From contig NC_134152.1 in NCBI RefSeq assembly GCF_033958435.1, forward strand, positions 18,276,001 to 18,340,000: a DNA stretch of 64,000 nucleotides, in the 5' to 3' direction. The notes beneath the pieces are model-generated. The model was not told the DNA's origin and did not search any database. It saw only the letters and a program-made list of their open reading frames with translations. This DNA comes from Carettochelys insculpta (taxonomy: Eukaryota; Chordata; Testudines; Carettochelyidae). Positions 1 through 11,425 of this stretch are shown here, piece after piece. Each line of letters opens with the position of its first letter. Within the stretch, counting starts at the first letter, position 1. The translations under genes and the position numbers were made by a program.

Positions 1-904
1 TACAAGAATTTGCCTTACCCCATATGTGCAAAGTAAAGCTCATTTTTACACATTTCCGCTTTATCCCGACTCCCCAGAGTGATCCAACGAAAATTTTGGA
101 ATGGGATCAGAAGCACAGTTAAAGGCACCCCAAATGCTAAGCAAGTACATACCTATAAACATTAATGAGTTAGTAAATTTGTTAGTCTCTAAGAAGATGC
201 ACGACTGCTTGTTATTTGTGAAGCTACAGATTAAAACAGCTACCCTTCTGAGGCTATTTTGTTTCAGATGTTGAATCAAATCCAGTATTCCACATATACA
301 CTAAATGTCTGAAAATGTTAGATACCAACAGGTATCACGTTTACATTATATATGAGGATCCCAACACAAAAAGCAGTCATGAGTTCGGTCACAAAACTGT
401 TAGGGAGGGGTGCATTTGCTCCCCTCGCTTCTGTGCTGCCTTCAGAACAGGGCTGAGAAGGCAGCTGCCCTGCAGCTTCCTGGAGGTGGGTCTGATCTCT
501 GTCATGCTGCTGGCCACTCCTAGTCCCTGTCATGCTGGGGAGATAAAGGATTTGCCCCTTCACTCCACAGGCACTGTAAAGGAAGATCAGAACTACCTCT
601 GGGTACCTTCCACGCAGCATGGAGAGTTACTCAAAAGTGAGTTTGATCTCCCATGAGCTGTGCAGGAGAAAGATAAGTCCCATTCATCCCCAGCCAGGAG
701 AGGACTAACAGTTGGTGCCAGGGCACAAGCGGAGCTGAGGTGCTCCCAATTCCGCTCCTCTCCTTCAATAGCTAAATTTCATGGAGAAGGTCTGATTTCA
801 CATTCTTTATTGCTGTGAATTTGCTAGTGTCCCTAACTATGACACTGTAGATTCAGAACTCAATTCACATTCCTTTGTTCAGAAAGTCAACAAAGGCTGA
901 CACG
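1..904. other. Intronic sequence, nothing assigned
   Basis: No gene-like reading frame, splice-flanked exon or recognisable repeat end was found on either strand. The open frames here are short and of low coding character. The stretch is presumed to be SNX29 intron or flank, an inference from the exons near 31-33 kb. Confidence 0.5.
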
Positions 905-1518
905 TCTAAAGCTATATCTACATTATGGCTCCACCAGCAAGTTTTCGGAAAATCCAGCCCTTTTAAGAAAGAACATGCGGAGCGTCTACACACAAAATGT
1001 GCTCTTTTGATCTGAAATTGAAAGAACGCAGCTCATCTTCTGGAAGCCCTCTTCTGTTCCTGGACTAGGAAGCACACCAAATTCTTTCAAAAGGTGCTTT
1101 CAAAAAAAAAAATAATAATAATGTGTAGGCACTCTGAGGGCCGTTCCTTCAAAAGAGCAGTCCTCATTGTGCCGGACTTTTCGATTTCTGACCTGTTCTT
1201 TCAAAAGAACAGGGGCTGTCTAGACACTATCGAAAGAGCGGACTGATTTTTTTGATCTGCTTTTTTGTGTGTGGATGTGCTCTTTTGAAAGAAGATTTTA
1301 CAGAAGAGATCTTCCCAAAGAACCTCTTTCGAAGGATCGCTATAGTGTAGATGTACGCAGCGTGACTAAGCTGTGCCTCCAGTGTTGCTGTACATGGTGC
1401 TAGTGCTCCACTGCCATTTATACTCAACCTAGATGTACAAGAGCAGGCGACTCACACCCCACCACACAGAGCTAGCACTAGGATGTGTACCACACCTCTA
1501 TCTCATAGTGTAGACATA
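905..1518. repeat. Degraded MITE-like repeat cluster
   Basis: The stretch contains several copies of motifs typical of the Harbinger-type MITEs elsewhere in this window: 'gtgtagac'/'gtctacac' words at 985-1000 and 1505-1512, and repeated 'cttttgaaag'/'cttttcga' hairpin-like segments around 1090-1320. No clean terminal inverted repeats or target duplication could be delimited, so the boundaries are approximate and more than one element may be present. Confidence 0.35.
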
Positions 1519-1839
1519 ACCCAGTGAAGAATACACTCTTGGTGGATGGGTGCAAAGTGTTTGTACTGACACTCCCCGAGGACGATGTTTACCACAGGAA
1601 GGCAGCTTTACATTGTACAGAAGGTTCCATAATACCCTTCCCTTGTCCCTGCTTATCCCATTGTGTCCCATCTCAACCCTCCACAACCACATTAACGAAA
1701 AGGGAAAACAGGCTTTTCAGTATGCTCAGAAAGTAAACAAACATGGATTCTAGCAGACCAAAGAGAAAGCTGAGTACAAAAAGATACAAGACTTCACACA
1801 AAGAGTGTTCTGCCAGCAGCTCCCTCCTCATTTTTATTG

Positions 1840-2010
1840 TGGAAGGTCCTGCGTAAATGTCACTGCTGATCTCAACTGTGGCAGTATGCCACAAAGAGAC
1901 AAAGCCACGTAGCCAGGTTCCAAACACTTTATGGGTTTATAGGTTACAATGCAAACACCTTGAATTCTCCCAGAAGTTCATTGAAAGCCAGTGCAGATCA
2001 CAGCATTGAT
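1840..2010 (-). repeat. L2/CR1-clade LINE 3' relic
   Basis: Read on the minus strand, this resembles the C-terminal end of L2-type LINE ORF2. A 'CTGCACTGGCTTTCAATG' segment would encode the LHWL motif, and it is followed by 'ACCTATAAACCC' and 'GTTTGGAACCTGGCTAC', which match the conserved YKAL-NGLGP-Y region. Stops and frameshifts are present. The identification rests on remembered family motifs, and the limits are approximate. Confidence 0.4.
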
Positions 2011-2495
2011 CAAAGGTGAAGTCCACATACAACTTAATTTAATAAACACGTTGCAGTGTTCTGCTTCAAACTTCCAAACAGTCCTAAAGTATAATCACGC
2101 AGAGACAACTGTAAGGCAGTGGGCAGTTTTACTGATCGGGGAAAGGAAATACAGTTCCTAGCATTAGTCCTTTTAAGGCCCCTTTCTCAGGGATTGCTTT
2201 ATTAGCCACAAACAGTCACAAAACCAAAGTCAAATGAAAAACACTTGGCTTCAGTCTCCAGAAATTTTCCCAATTCAGCCATCTGGGAGGTGAAAAAAAG
2301 ACACATCTTTTCCCTTTGTTCCCCTTTGACCCACATTCCTCTGTATTTTACACTCTTCCCTGAGTAGTCATGGCCAGTCAGTTCCTGTTAAGTATTTGCA
2401 GGCTCCTGCTATGTGACAACTGAGGCTATAGTGTAATTAATAAGAGAGTGTGTGACAGATATAGAGATGGATATACTATAAAATAAATGAATATT

Positions 2496-2783
2496 CAGTA
2501 GAAGCTTGATTATCTGCCATTCCTGGAGAACAGGGGTTGCCATATAATCAAATTTTCTGGTTAGATGAGTGGGGCCACTGGCTCCACTTGGCTGACCCTG
2601 ATGTGGGAGCCAGCCCCACTCCCAAGCACTGGAGGGAGTTCCCACACATCCGCCAACTCCAGCAAGGAAGCCGTCCCCACAGCAGCTGATCTGAGTGCCA
2701 GTTAACCAAAAATATGTCAGTTATTCGAGCGCCAGCTGACACAGCTTTTACTCTACAGCATATTAACTGTACTGCTCCTTGTA
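2496..2783. repeat. pogo/Tigger-like DNA transposon relic
   Basis: The segment begins with 'CAGTAGAAGCTTGATTATC', the style of terminus seen in Tigger/pogo elements. Near 2715-2735 it contains a diverged inverse counterpart ('cagttattcgagcgcc'). The interior is GC-rich and non-coding. It abuts another element of the same general type at 2784. Boundaries are inferred. Confidence 0.35.
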
Positions 2784-4428
2784 CAGTAGTCCCTTGATTT
2801 ACGAGAGGGTTCCATTCGCACACTTCCTCGCATAACCTGAATTTCACATTAAGTCGGGGTGGGGGGTCCCAGCAGAACACACGTTCTGCAGCCAGGGAAG
2901 CAGCAGGAGCAGCTGGAGCTCCTTTCGAAAGGTAAGTCCTGGGGTTGGGGGGCAGTTGGGGAGGGTTAAGCCTGGCACTGGGTTGGGGCCGTGGGAGGGG
3001 GAATGTAACAGTATAACCAATATGGTTTCTCTACAGCCATACTGAGAGGCCTATAGCTCTTCCGCAGCCAGAACAAAGAGCAGCAGCCGCCATTAACTGT
3101 GAAGCTACATGTCACATACTCACATTCCATCTACAGTTCAGTACAATAGTGTCACTTCAGGCTGTTAAAAAGAAGACCACATCCTAATGCCACCCACTGT
3201 TAAGAAATAAAGGAACATATGTTGAGATGGGTAAAGAAAACTTAGTTAACATCATTTCATCTGGCAAGCAATGACATCGACAGCTGAGGTTGCAGAATCA
3301 CCATTCTATGATGATTGTCTTCATTTTTCTACTGTCTTCTGTATAATATCTGTCTGGATTGTAATTGCTCCCATCTGCTGTATAATTAATTTTGCTAGCT
3401 GTAGATCAGGTAAGGTGGTGGGTTCTAATTGGTTAGTAAAATTATACTAAAATAATTTGTCAAGGTATAGCTAAGCAGGACTCTAGTTTCACTACTTAAA
3501 CCGGGGTCCAAGAAGGAAGAAAAGAACATCAAGCAGGAAAGTGAAGGAAAGCACATAAAGCAGGAAAGATGGAAGAAGGAACACTTTAAGAAGGACTCAC
3601 CCCTCAAGACCCTGAGATGCAGCAACAATCATCCAGAGAATGACTTTGTCTGTCCCAACAGGGGAAGTCTGCCTGTCTTATCAGGACTGGTGAGCATGAT
3701 GCTGTGTGCTTAGCATGTATTCTGCTTTCTTGGTAATTGTAAATAAATAGAGAATAAGAATATTACCATGTAAAACTTTTTCACTGGTACAGATCCTTCA
3801 TACCTGCAGGGAACTACTCCGAGTCCTAGGAATTGGGTAAATGTGGGAGTTTAAATTGACAGGGTCATGCATTGAGCTCTACAGACTGGGTAAAGATGTG
3901 TGTGTCCCCCTGAGTGTAGAAAGAATAAAGAAATTTGTGCAGGTAAAAAGGGCAGGGGGTTTAAGCCTGGGGTGGGTTAAGGCTGCAGGGGGAGGTAGGG
4001 GGCTAGAGTTGAGCGGGATCCATGCACAGGGGGTGATTGAACCGGGGCGGGGCGGGGCGGGATTTGATGAGCTAGAGCCACACACAAGGGTGGTGAGCTG
4101 GGGCGCAGCAGGGGTTGAACTGGGGCTGGCAGGGTTTGAACCAGAGCCGAGCATGAGGGTGGTGAGGCCGGAGCCACATGTAGGGGGTTTGATCTGGCGG
4201 GGGATGGGGGGAGTTGAGCTGGAGCCATGTGTGAGGGGTGGTAAGCCAGAGCCACAGCCAGAGCCTCAGCCAGGCGGTGGGGGGGGGTGAGCTGGAGCCA
4301 TGTGCAGATGGGGAGCAGGGCTTGGGGGGTTCAGCCAGGGCCAGGGACAGTGGGATTTTGAGTTGTGCTCAACTTGCGTTAACGCGAGTTAGGCGTAACT
4401 CAAAATCACACATTCCGAGGGTTTACTG
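2784..4428. mobile_element. Non-autonomous Tigger/mariner-like element, interrupted
   Basis: The left end 'CAGTAGTCCCTTGATTTACG' and the right end, reverse-complemented 'CAGTAAACCCTCGGAATG', form imperfect terminal inverted repeats with the CAGT...CCCT signature of pogo/Tigger-type elements. A TA precedes the left end; the expected TA after the right end reads TC. Both flanking interiors are GC-rich with 'gggttaag' runs, and long open frames there reflect composition rather than coding. The middle (about 3002-3945) is AT-richer, unlike the rest, and is probably a later insertion. Confidence 0.45.
3002..3945 (+). repeat. Insertion within the Tigger-like element, possibly LTR-derived
   Basis: This segment differs in base composition from the GC-rich halves that flank it. 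It carries an AATAAA polyadenylation-type signal near 3744 ('gtaaataaatagag') and a second at about 3923 ('agaataaag'), with no protein coding. The layout suggests a solo LTR or similar retroelement end. No convincing TG/CA ends or target duplication were found. Confidence 0.25.
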
Positions 4429-7307
4429 TCTCTCTTAACTAACTAGGGAATTGGCATACTGACCACTGCAGTAGAGGAACAACTGCCAATAGCTACTACA
4501 TGAGGTAAAATGGAGTCTCTCAAAATCAGCTCTGCTACTGCTCTCAATACAACTAACAAACCCTTGCTGTCGACTTTATTAAGGACTGCTGACATATCTA
4601 AGACAATCAGCATGGTCCCTTAACCTTCACCCATTGCTCGGATGTGACCACTTCAGTTTCCACCCCATGTCCATGCCAATAGCAAAATTAAACATGATTT
4701 AAAAAAAAATCTGAGGAATCAAAAAACTGCCGGAGTTGCCTTGCCATAATCTTCACAGTGACGTGTCCTAAAATCAGAGCTATGATCAATAGCTAGACAG
4801 ATAATCAACATTAAAAGTTAGTTTCCTGAGTACAGGCCTTACACAGCAGCTTCTTTAAAAGCTGCTCGTACCTTCTGCTGCATATATCGGCAAGTGTCTG
4901 TCTGTAAATCAGTTTGCCTGTTCAAGAATTCCTCCTCCTACACAGTAAGAACTAGGATCACCAAATTCAATGTACTGTTTCCTCCTATCATAACTTAAAG
5001 CAAAGCAAATGGTTGGTTGTGCATGGAATGGGATTGTGTCTCGTAAAAGAAAAGCAGAGGTGTCTGCTACATAAATGATACATGGGTGAAGCAGGGGTTA
5101 CAAGATGGAAAGCAGGGACAGTGTTGTGAGGGTACAAACACTGTGTCGGCCTGACTTTTCTCATCTGGCCCCAAGCTACTGAGGTGATGACAAGGGAAGT
5201 CCTCTCTCCCTGGGGTAGCCTGCATACTAAACCCCTCATCTCCAGCTCCATCCCAGAGCACTGAAGAAAAACAAAAATCAAGTTAAAGACCTGAGCAAGG
5301 CCAGATAAATCTTCTAGTATATCTGTATTGACAATCTTGACCAACACTTGCCTCTGTACTCCTCCACTGGTCTTCACCAGCAAGCAAGGACAAGGCTTTA
5401 ACTTTCTGGTTGTGGCATGAAGCTGCCCAACACCTTTAACTTCAAGGAGCAATTGTGGCTAAAAGTCAAGCAGACACAGTGTCCCCTCACAACACTGTTC
5501 TGCGTCCATGGATAGGTAAGGCTGCATTGTCAGTTGCAAAGTAACACTAACATTTTTCATAACGAGAAAAACAAATAACTGAATGGAGACAGGAAGGATT
5601 CCCTGAGCCGCCAACCACTCAGAACAGTTCAGCCATGCGAGACTTTGCAAATGCTATGATGGATATGAAGTATATTTTTTGCTTCCCACATAGCAAAAGC
5701 ATGCAATCTTAACAACTTAGACCACGCAGGCTCAAAACTTCCAGCCTCAATAATATCCATCTCCCATATTGTTTTAACTGTCTCATGTCATCTGTAAACA
5801 ACAGTTACATATGAGGACAAAGCCAGAACACCATATACTTAAGGGCCATTGTAACAGTGGAGAATAAAAGATTATCAGTGGTTTGATAAGACTTTATAAG
5901 AGAGTGGTCTGTCAGAAGGACAGACTTATTTCCTTAGACTATGTGGAAAACTCACTGTGGTGTCCATAAATCTCTAAAGGCAAATAATCAAAACAGGTCA
6001 GATAGACCTCAAATTGAAGAAAACAAGTATTGGTCCATCACAGGGGTAATTCTCCACCTATCTAATCTTCAGTCCAGAAATTAATCACAAGACCTAGAGT
6101 ATTGCCACCCCCGCAAGTTAGAAACAAGAAGACACTGACAACCTAGGATAACATACAAAGCTTAGTACTTGAGAAAGGATTGCTCAGAGTGTTTTGCTGA
6201 AAGATCATTAATCATACTGACTTTGATTTAAAATAGAATCAACAGAAAAAACAAACTCATTTATACATTGTGGCAACAGCTATTTAGCAGACTAAATTTT
6301 GCTCAAAAGAAGATCCAGGACAGAGGAAATTTAATCCTTCTCTTGAAACTCCTACTGTTATTTGGAGATTTTTTTTCCAAAAAATATTTTGATATATTTC
6401 CAGCTATACAGTAACTGACAGTTGACCTATTTTGAAAAAAATTCTTATATAACCTACTATCCTGTTGGAAAAAATGTAACAAGTTTTTGACACAGTTCAA
6501 GTTATGACCATAGATATAAATCATCACAGTGGCTCGTGTAAAACAGTAAATGATGGCAATAAAAAAGATGATTTAGTTGAAAAGGAAATCTGATTCATTT
6601 AAAAGTAACATTGCATTTAAAAGTGTGTTTGTTGTCAACTACCCCCTCAGTGCCTTTGTTTACTGAATACTTAGTATTTTAAATATCTGAGAACTAATGA
6701 GAAAGAAGAAAATCAGATGTGCCTGCACAAAACTACTTACTTTGTTACTAAGGTTAAAAAGAAAACCTTCCATAAACTATTTGAAATCTTAAATGATGCT
6801 GAAATTCACATTTTTAAAACGGTACGGTATTATTGTTATTCTAGTATTACACTCTTTAAAGGCAATGCAACCATGTCTCATGCTTTATGTTTACCAATAA
6901 CATCACTATGGAGACTGATTGATAAATTACTGATATATTTTTTTCTTGTGGCACTTCTCAAATTATGTTCCATTAGGACTTCATTGACCTCACAGTTGCA
7001 TGAGGAAAGGCATAAACACTGTTAGTCACAACACAGCTATAAGGATGGAGCTCAATCCTGCCAAAGGAATTTGAGGAATGTGTGCTTTCAAGATCATTTG
7101 CATGAAAATACAAAAGTGTGCATACGTAATACCTTACAAATAAAGCCTGATGGGTAGCAGATGAAGCAATGGGGTGCTGTCTATTGTAAATAACATGCTG
7201 TTGTTAAGTCACAATTCATGCTATCACCCAGTGTAAAAATTGTGGAGTCTCACCAATGCTCGACATTGTTGTGGGGGTACAGGGCAGTCATCATCAGTAT
7301 GCAAGAT
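4429..7307. other. Intronic sequence, nothing assigned
   Basis: This is AT-rich, non-repetitive-looking sequence with no open frame showing motif content. No exon with plausible flanking splice sites, no RNA gene and no clear repeat terminus were recognised on either strand. Confidence 0.5.
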
Positions 7308-7310
7308 ATG

Positions 7311-7721
7311 GGCTATGTCTACACATGCCCCAAACTTCGAAATGGCCACGCAAACGGCCATTTCGAAGTTTACTAATGAAGCGCTGAAATGCATATTCAG
7401 CGCTTCATTAGCATGCGGGCGGCCGCGGCGCTTCGAAATTGACGTGGCTTGCCGCCACGCGTCTTGTCCAGACGGGGCTCCTTTTCGAAAGGACCCCGCC
7501 TACTTCGAAGTCCCCTTATTCCCATGAGTAGGCGGGGGTCCTTTCGAAAAGGAGCCCCGTCTGGACGAGACGCGTGGCGGCAAGCCACGTCAATTTCGAA
7601 GCGCCGCGGCCGCCCGCATGCTAATGAAGCGCTGAATATGCATTTCAGCGCTTCATTAGTAAACTTCGAAATGGCCGTTTGCGTGGCCATTTCGAAGTTT
7701 GGGGCATGTGTAGACATGGCC
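7311..7721. mobile_element. Palindromic Harbinger-type MITE, copy 1
   Basis: The element starts 'GGCTATGTCTACACATGCCC' and ends with its inverse, flanked on both sides by ATG (7308-7310 and 7722-7724), the 3-bp duplication size of PIF/Harbinger. The two halves are almost perfect inverted copies with arms of about 200 bp, so the whole element folds into one hairpin. Mirror-image open frames on opposite strands arise from the palindrome and are not genes. Compared with the copies at 11909 and 47191, this one has lost about 25 bp at the centre of the hairpin. The terminal sequence matches that of the autonomous Harbinger at 15975..20197. Confidence 0.85.
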
Positions 7722-7817
7722 ATGGATCACACAGGGCTCCCCTCATCTGAGCATTATGAGGCAGTGGGGGGAAGGGGTTACTGGTTGAACCAGCTGGCTG
7801 GGAGCCTTTACCTAAAT

Positions 7818-8009
7818 CAGGCATGTCCAACCTGCAGCCCGCGGGCCGCATGCGGCCCTGGACAGCTAGTAATGCAGCCCCACAAGATCGTAAACTTTTA
7901 ACATTATTATGTGATTTATATACATTAACTATATTATATATTTTGTACGCGGCCCAAGACTATCTTCACTCAATGCAGCCCAGGCAAGCCAAAAGGTTGG
8001 ACACCCATG
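7818..8009. mobile_element. Short hAT-type element with 8-bp target duplication
   Basis: The left end is 'CAGGCATGTCCAACCTGCAG' and the right end reads 'AGGTTGGACACCCATG', forming imperfect terminal inverted repeats. The flanks are acctaaat (7810-7817) and acctaaac (8010-8017), an 8-bp duplication with one mismatch, as expected for hAT transposition. There is no coding capacity. The interior contains a short GC-rich part and an AT-rich part. Confidence 0.8.
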
Positions 8010-8020
8010 ACCTAAACTGA

Positions 8021-8449
8021 GGCTAGGTCTACACTGGTCCCTCCCTTTCTAAATGGGCATGCAAATGCAGGGGATCAAAATGCAAAGGAGATGTTAATTT
8101 GTATATTCAGCACCTCATTTGCATAATGGCAACTCGCCATTCCAGAAGTGCTGTTTTCAAAATGCAAAACAGCTGGTTAGACTGGATTCCTTCAAAAGGA
8201 AGCCCCGCTTCTGAGAGTGCCCTTCTTTCTGAAAAAGATTAGGAAAAAATGTGCTTTCAAAAGCAGGGCTTCCTTCCAAAGAAACCCTGTCCACACGCCT
8301 ATTTTCCATATCGAAAACAGAACTTCCAGAATGCGAGTGGTCGTTGGTATGCAAATGAGGTCCTTAATATGCAAAACAGTTGCTCATTTGCATTTTGTCA
8401 GCCATGTTTGCATGCCCCTTTTGAAAGGGAGTGGCAGTGTAGAGAGGGC
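8021..8449. mobile_element. Palindromic MITE, second family
   Basis: The ends are 'GGCTAGGTCTACACTGG' on the left and, inverted, 'GCCCTCTCTACACTGCC' on the right, flanked by TGA (8018-8020) and TTA (8450-8452). The interior contains inverted blocks: 'atgcaaatg' clusters, 'ttcattttg' words and 'aaaaggaagccc' against 'gggcttccttcc'. It is more diverged than the 7311 family but built on the same long-palindrome plan, with related 'gtctacac' termini. It begins only 11 bp after the hAT element. Confidence 0.65.
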
Positions 8450-9256
8450 TTAAGTCTTTGCCCATATAGCCATAAGCCTGGTTTGACTAGGCCTCCCCCC
8501 AGCTGTTCAAAGATAGAACGAAAAGCTGGATTCCATAGTCTTTTGTGTGAGAATCCACCCTAGTGTATACTGAGATTGAGAGCTGAAATCACTTGAGGCT
8601 AGGCCCTGAGCAGACACTATGGGCAACTGAAATTATCGGCAGCAGAAGCCTCAGAGAGCTGGAATTACCGGGTTTTGCTCATAGCAAAACCCTCAAGGCA
8701 GTGGGCAAGCGGTTGGCAGGGTGGCCAGCAGAGCACAATGGACAGGCAGCCAGCAGGGTGGCTGGCAGTAGCTAGCAGACCACAGACCCAGCACAAAGGT
8801 GGTACTGCCTCAAGCTCAGCGGGGCAAGTCATCCGGGTGATGTGTTGGGGTCTGCACTGACTGGACAGAGCTGTAAGTGGGGCACAGAGAAAATCTGGGT
8901 ATGTGAATGGGACCCTTACTTTGTTGGACTAGTGAGCCTGAGAGGCAAAGGTCATTGCTTAATCCATTTGGAATGGCTGGAATGGTTACAAACTCTGGTT
9001 TGGGTTGTGGTATTTTCCCAAGCTTATGCCATATAACTTTTCTGCCTCTTGCATTAAAGTTTCTTTTCTAAATTCAGACTCTGTGCTTGCGAGTGGGGAA
9101 GCATTGCCTCGCCGAGGTGCCCAGGGGTATACGAATTTACCACACTATTGGGTGGGGTCTCGAGCTGGTTCTGTGTGAGACAGATAAAAAGAAACCACCA
9201 GATATGGAACCCGGCCCTGGCTGCTGCCAACTGCTACTGGAAGAAGGGTTACACAT
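8450..9256 (+). repeat. Unclassified retroelement-like sequence before DIRS copy 1
   Basis: There is no coding region. A polyadenylation-like 'attaaagtttc' at about 9052 is followed by a GC-rich stretch ('gggtggggtctcgagc') running up to the DIRS end. This layout recalls the R-U5 part of an LTR, but no TG...CA ends or duplication were seen, so the classification stays open. Confidence 0.25.
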
Positions 9257-9284
9257 AAAAGGAAGTTACTCACTTTGCTCCGGA

Positions 9285-9440
9285 ACAATGGTTCTTTGAG
9301 ATGTGTCCCTCTGTGGGTGCTCTATTCTGGGTGTTGACGCGTCTTCACACTGGCGCCCAGAAGTTCTACTATAGCCGTGTTTTTCCCCACACTGCACATG
9401 TGCAGTAGTGCTTCCTTGTGCTATCTGGCTCATCCACAGT
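9285..9440 (+). repeat. DIRS copy 1, left inverted terminal repeat
   Basis: The segment reads 'ttctttgagatgtgtccc' then 'gtgggtgctc' ... 'cacatgtgcagtagtgc'. The reverse complement of 20830-20985 follows the same order with modest divergence. DIRS elements use inverted terminal repeats instead of direct LTRs. A shorter inverse echo ('agcacatctcgaagaagcatcgttac') follows at about 9520-9550, as in copy 2. Confidence 0.75.
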
Positions 9441-10927
9441 GTGGGACCCCCTCCGTTCCTTCTATACCCCACAAATAAAGCAGGATACTCCAAAGCAGGG
9501 GAAACAGGGAGGAAAGTGGAGCACATCTCGAAGAAGCATCGTTACTGCACAAGTTGAGTAACTGCCTCTTCTTATTCAGTAGTGTCACCATGGATGCTCC
9601 ACTCTGGGTGACTATAAACCAATAGTTGCACTTTGGAGGTGGGTTTGGAGCTTGTTAACTACCATAGTAGATAACACGGCTTGTCCCACTTAATGGAGGA
9701 AGCAACGGGAGATGAGAGAGCACAGTGCTGTGCAAACACTTTGTTGGAAGACCATGTGGCTGCGCTGCATAGGTCCATATGGGGTACATTCTTGAAGAAG
9801 ATCGTAGTGGAGAAGACGCAGCCTGGGTGGAGCGGGCAGTGACTACACCTGGGGGTTCCCATCAATGAAATGTGTAACATGCGTGGCTGCATGAGGAGAT
9901 CCACATAGATGCTGTTGGGACTAGGCAAGCAGGCCTTTGGACTGTTCTCCAAAGGACAGGAACAGCCTTGGGTATTTACTCCAAGGTTTTGTGCAGTCAG
10001 TCAATGTAAAAGGCCATCGCCCAACAGACATCCAAGGTGTGCCATGCTGCATGAGCAGAATCAGAGTGCGGCTTTGGAGAAAAATGTTGTTAAGTGAATA
10101 GGTTTGTTATGGTGAAATTCAGAGGGAACCTTGGGAAGAAACTTTGGATGCGGGAGAAGCATGACCTTATCCTTGGCAAATACTAAATGTAGTGCCTTGC
10201 ATGTTGATTAGTAACAGAGAAAACCATGCTAGTCTATATACTATCAAAACAAAAAAGCAGTAAAGTAGCACTTTAAAAACTAACAAAATAATTTATTAGG
10301 TGAGCTTTCATGGGACAGACCCACTTGTTCAGATCATAGCCATACCAGAACAGACTCAATATTTAAGGCATAGAGAACCAAAAACAGTAATCAAGGTTGA
10401 CAAATCAGAAAAAAAATTATCAAGGTGAGCAAATCAGAGAGCAGAGGGCTGGGGAGGAGTCAAGAATTAGATTAAGCCAAGTGTGCAAAAGAGCCCCAAT
10501 AGTGTCCCAGGAACTTTGCATCCTGGTTCCAACCACGTGTTAATGTGTCGAATTTGAATATGAAAGAGAGTTCAGCAGTCTCTCTTTCCAAAGCAGAGTG
10601 AAAATTCTTCTTCAATAAGCTCCCAACTCAAACCACTGCAATGCATTATTAAAGACCTACAACCTATCCTTAATCAGGATACCACACTCCAGAAGACCCT
10701 AGGTGACTGGCCTGTTCTCTCCTACAGACAACCTCCCAACCTTATGAGGATTCTCACCAACCACCACAGTCTATACCACAGGAACACCAGTCCTGGGACT
10801 TTTCCTTGCAACAAAGCCCACTGACAGCTTTGTCCACATATCTATTCTGGAGATACCATTACTGGACCCAACCAGGTTAGTCACAGAATCACAGGCACAT
10901 TCTCATGTTCCTCAACTAACATCATAT

Positions 10928-11182
10928 ATGCATGCCATCATGTGCCAACAATGCCCAGATGCTTTGTATATTGGACAGACTTCAAACTCTCTCAGACAAA
11001 GAGTTAATGGGCACAAAACAGATATCAAAACACTCCTGATCCTCAAACCAGTTAGTCTACATTTTAATGGAGTGGGCCATTCTGTTAATGTCTTAAGAGT
11101 TTGCGTCTTATTGAAGAATTTTCACTCTGCTTTGGAAAGAGGACTGCTGAACTCTCTTTCATATTCAAATTCGACACATTAA
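10928..11182 (+). pseudogene. PLE GIY-YIG endonuclease fragment
   Basis: About 84 codons read 'CQQCPDALYIGQTSNSLRQR' followed by a histidine-containing 'NGHKTDI' segment. This is the CxxC and YIGQT...R signature of the GIY-YIG endonuclease domain at the C-terminus of Penelope-like proteins, which nicks the target DNA for priming. The frame ends naturally just before the terminal repeat. The N-terminal reverse transcriptase is missing, so the product would be non-functional even though this stretch is open. Confidence 0.75.
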
Positions 11183-11388
11183 CACGTGGTTGGAACCAGG
11201 ATGCAAATTTTCTGGGACACTATAGGGGCTCTTTTGCATACTTGGCTTAATCTAATTCTTGACTTCCCCCTCCCCCCCCCGCTCTCTGATTTGCTCACCT
11301 TGATCATTTTTTCTGACTTTTCAGCCTTGATTACTGTTTTTGGTTCTCTATGCCTTAAATATTGAGTCTGTTCTCGTATGGCTATGGT

Positions 11389-11425
11389 CTGAAGAAGTGG
11401 GTCTGTCCCACGAAAGCTCACCTAG
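11389..11425 (+). ncRNA. Hammerhead-ribozyme-like core in PLE terminal repeat
   Basis: The core CTGAAGA (11389-11395) fits CUGANGA. It is followed by one A, a perfect 5-bp stem GTGGG/CCCAC (11397-11401 with 11407-11411, loop TCTGT) and GAAA (11412-11415). These are the conserved strands of a type I hammerhead ribozyme, motifs known to occur in PLE terminal repeats. Stem III would be very short (AG/CT) and stem I is not obvious here, so self-cleavage activity is uncertain. The inverted left copy near 10310-10345 has CTGAACA, with the invariant G changed. Confidence 0.5.

Noticed and set aside
3841..4290. 149-codon Gly/Glu-rich frame and its antisense partners.
   Set aside because: They result from the GC-rich, purine-biased interior of a Tigger-like element and show no domain signature.
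7397..7901. Several overlapping open frames on both strands in the 7.3-7.9 kb region, repeated near 12 kb and 47.4 kb.
   Set aside because: They are mirror translations of a palindromic MITE, with identical peptides on opposite strands, and contain no protein family motif.
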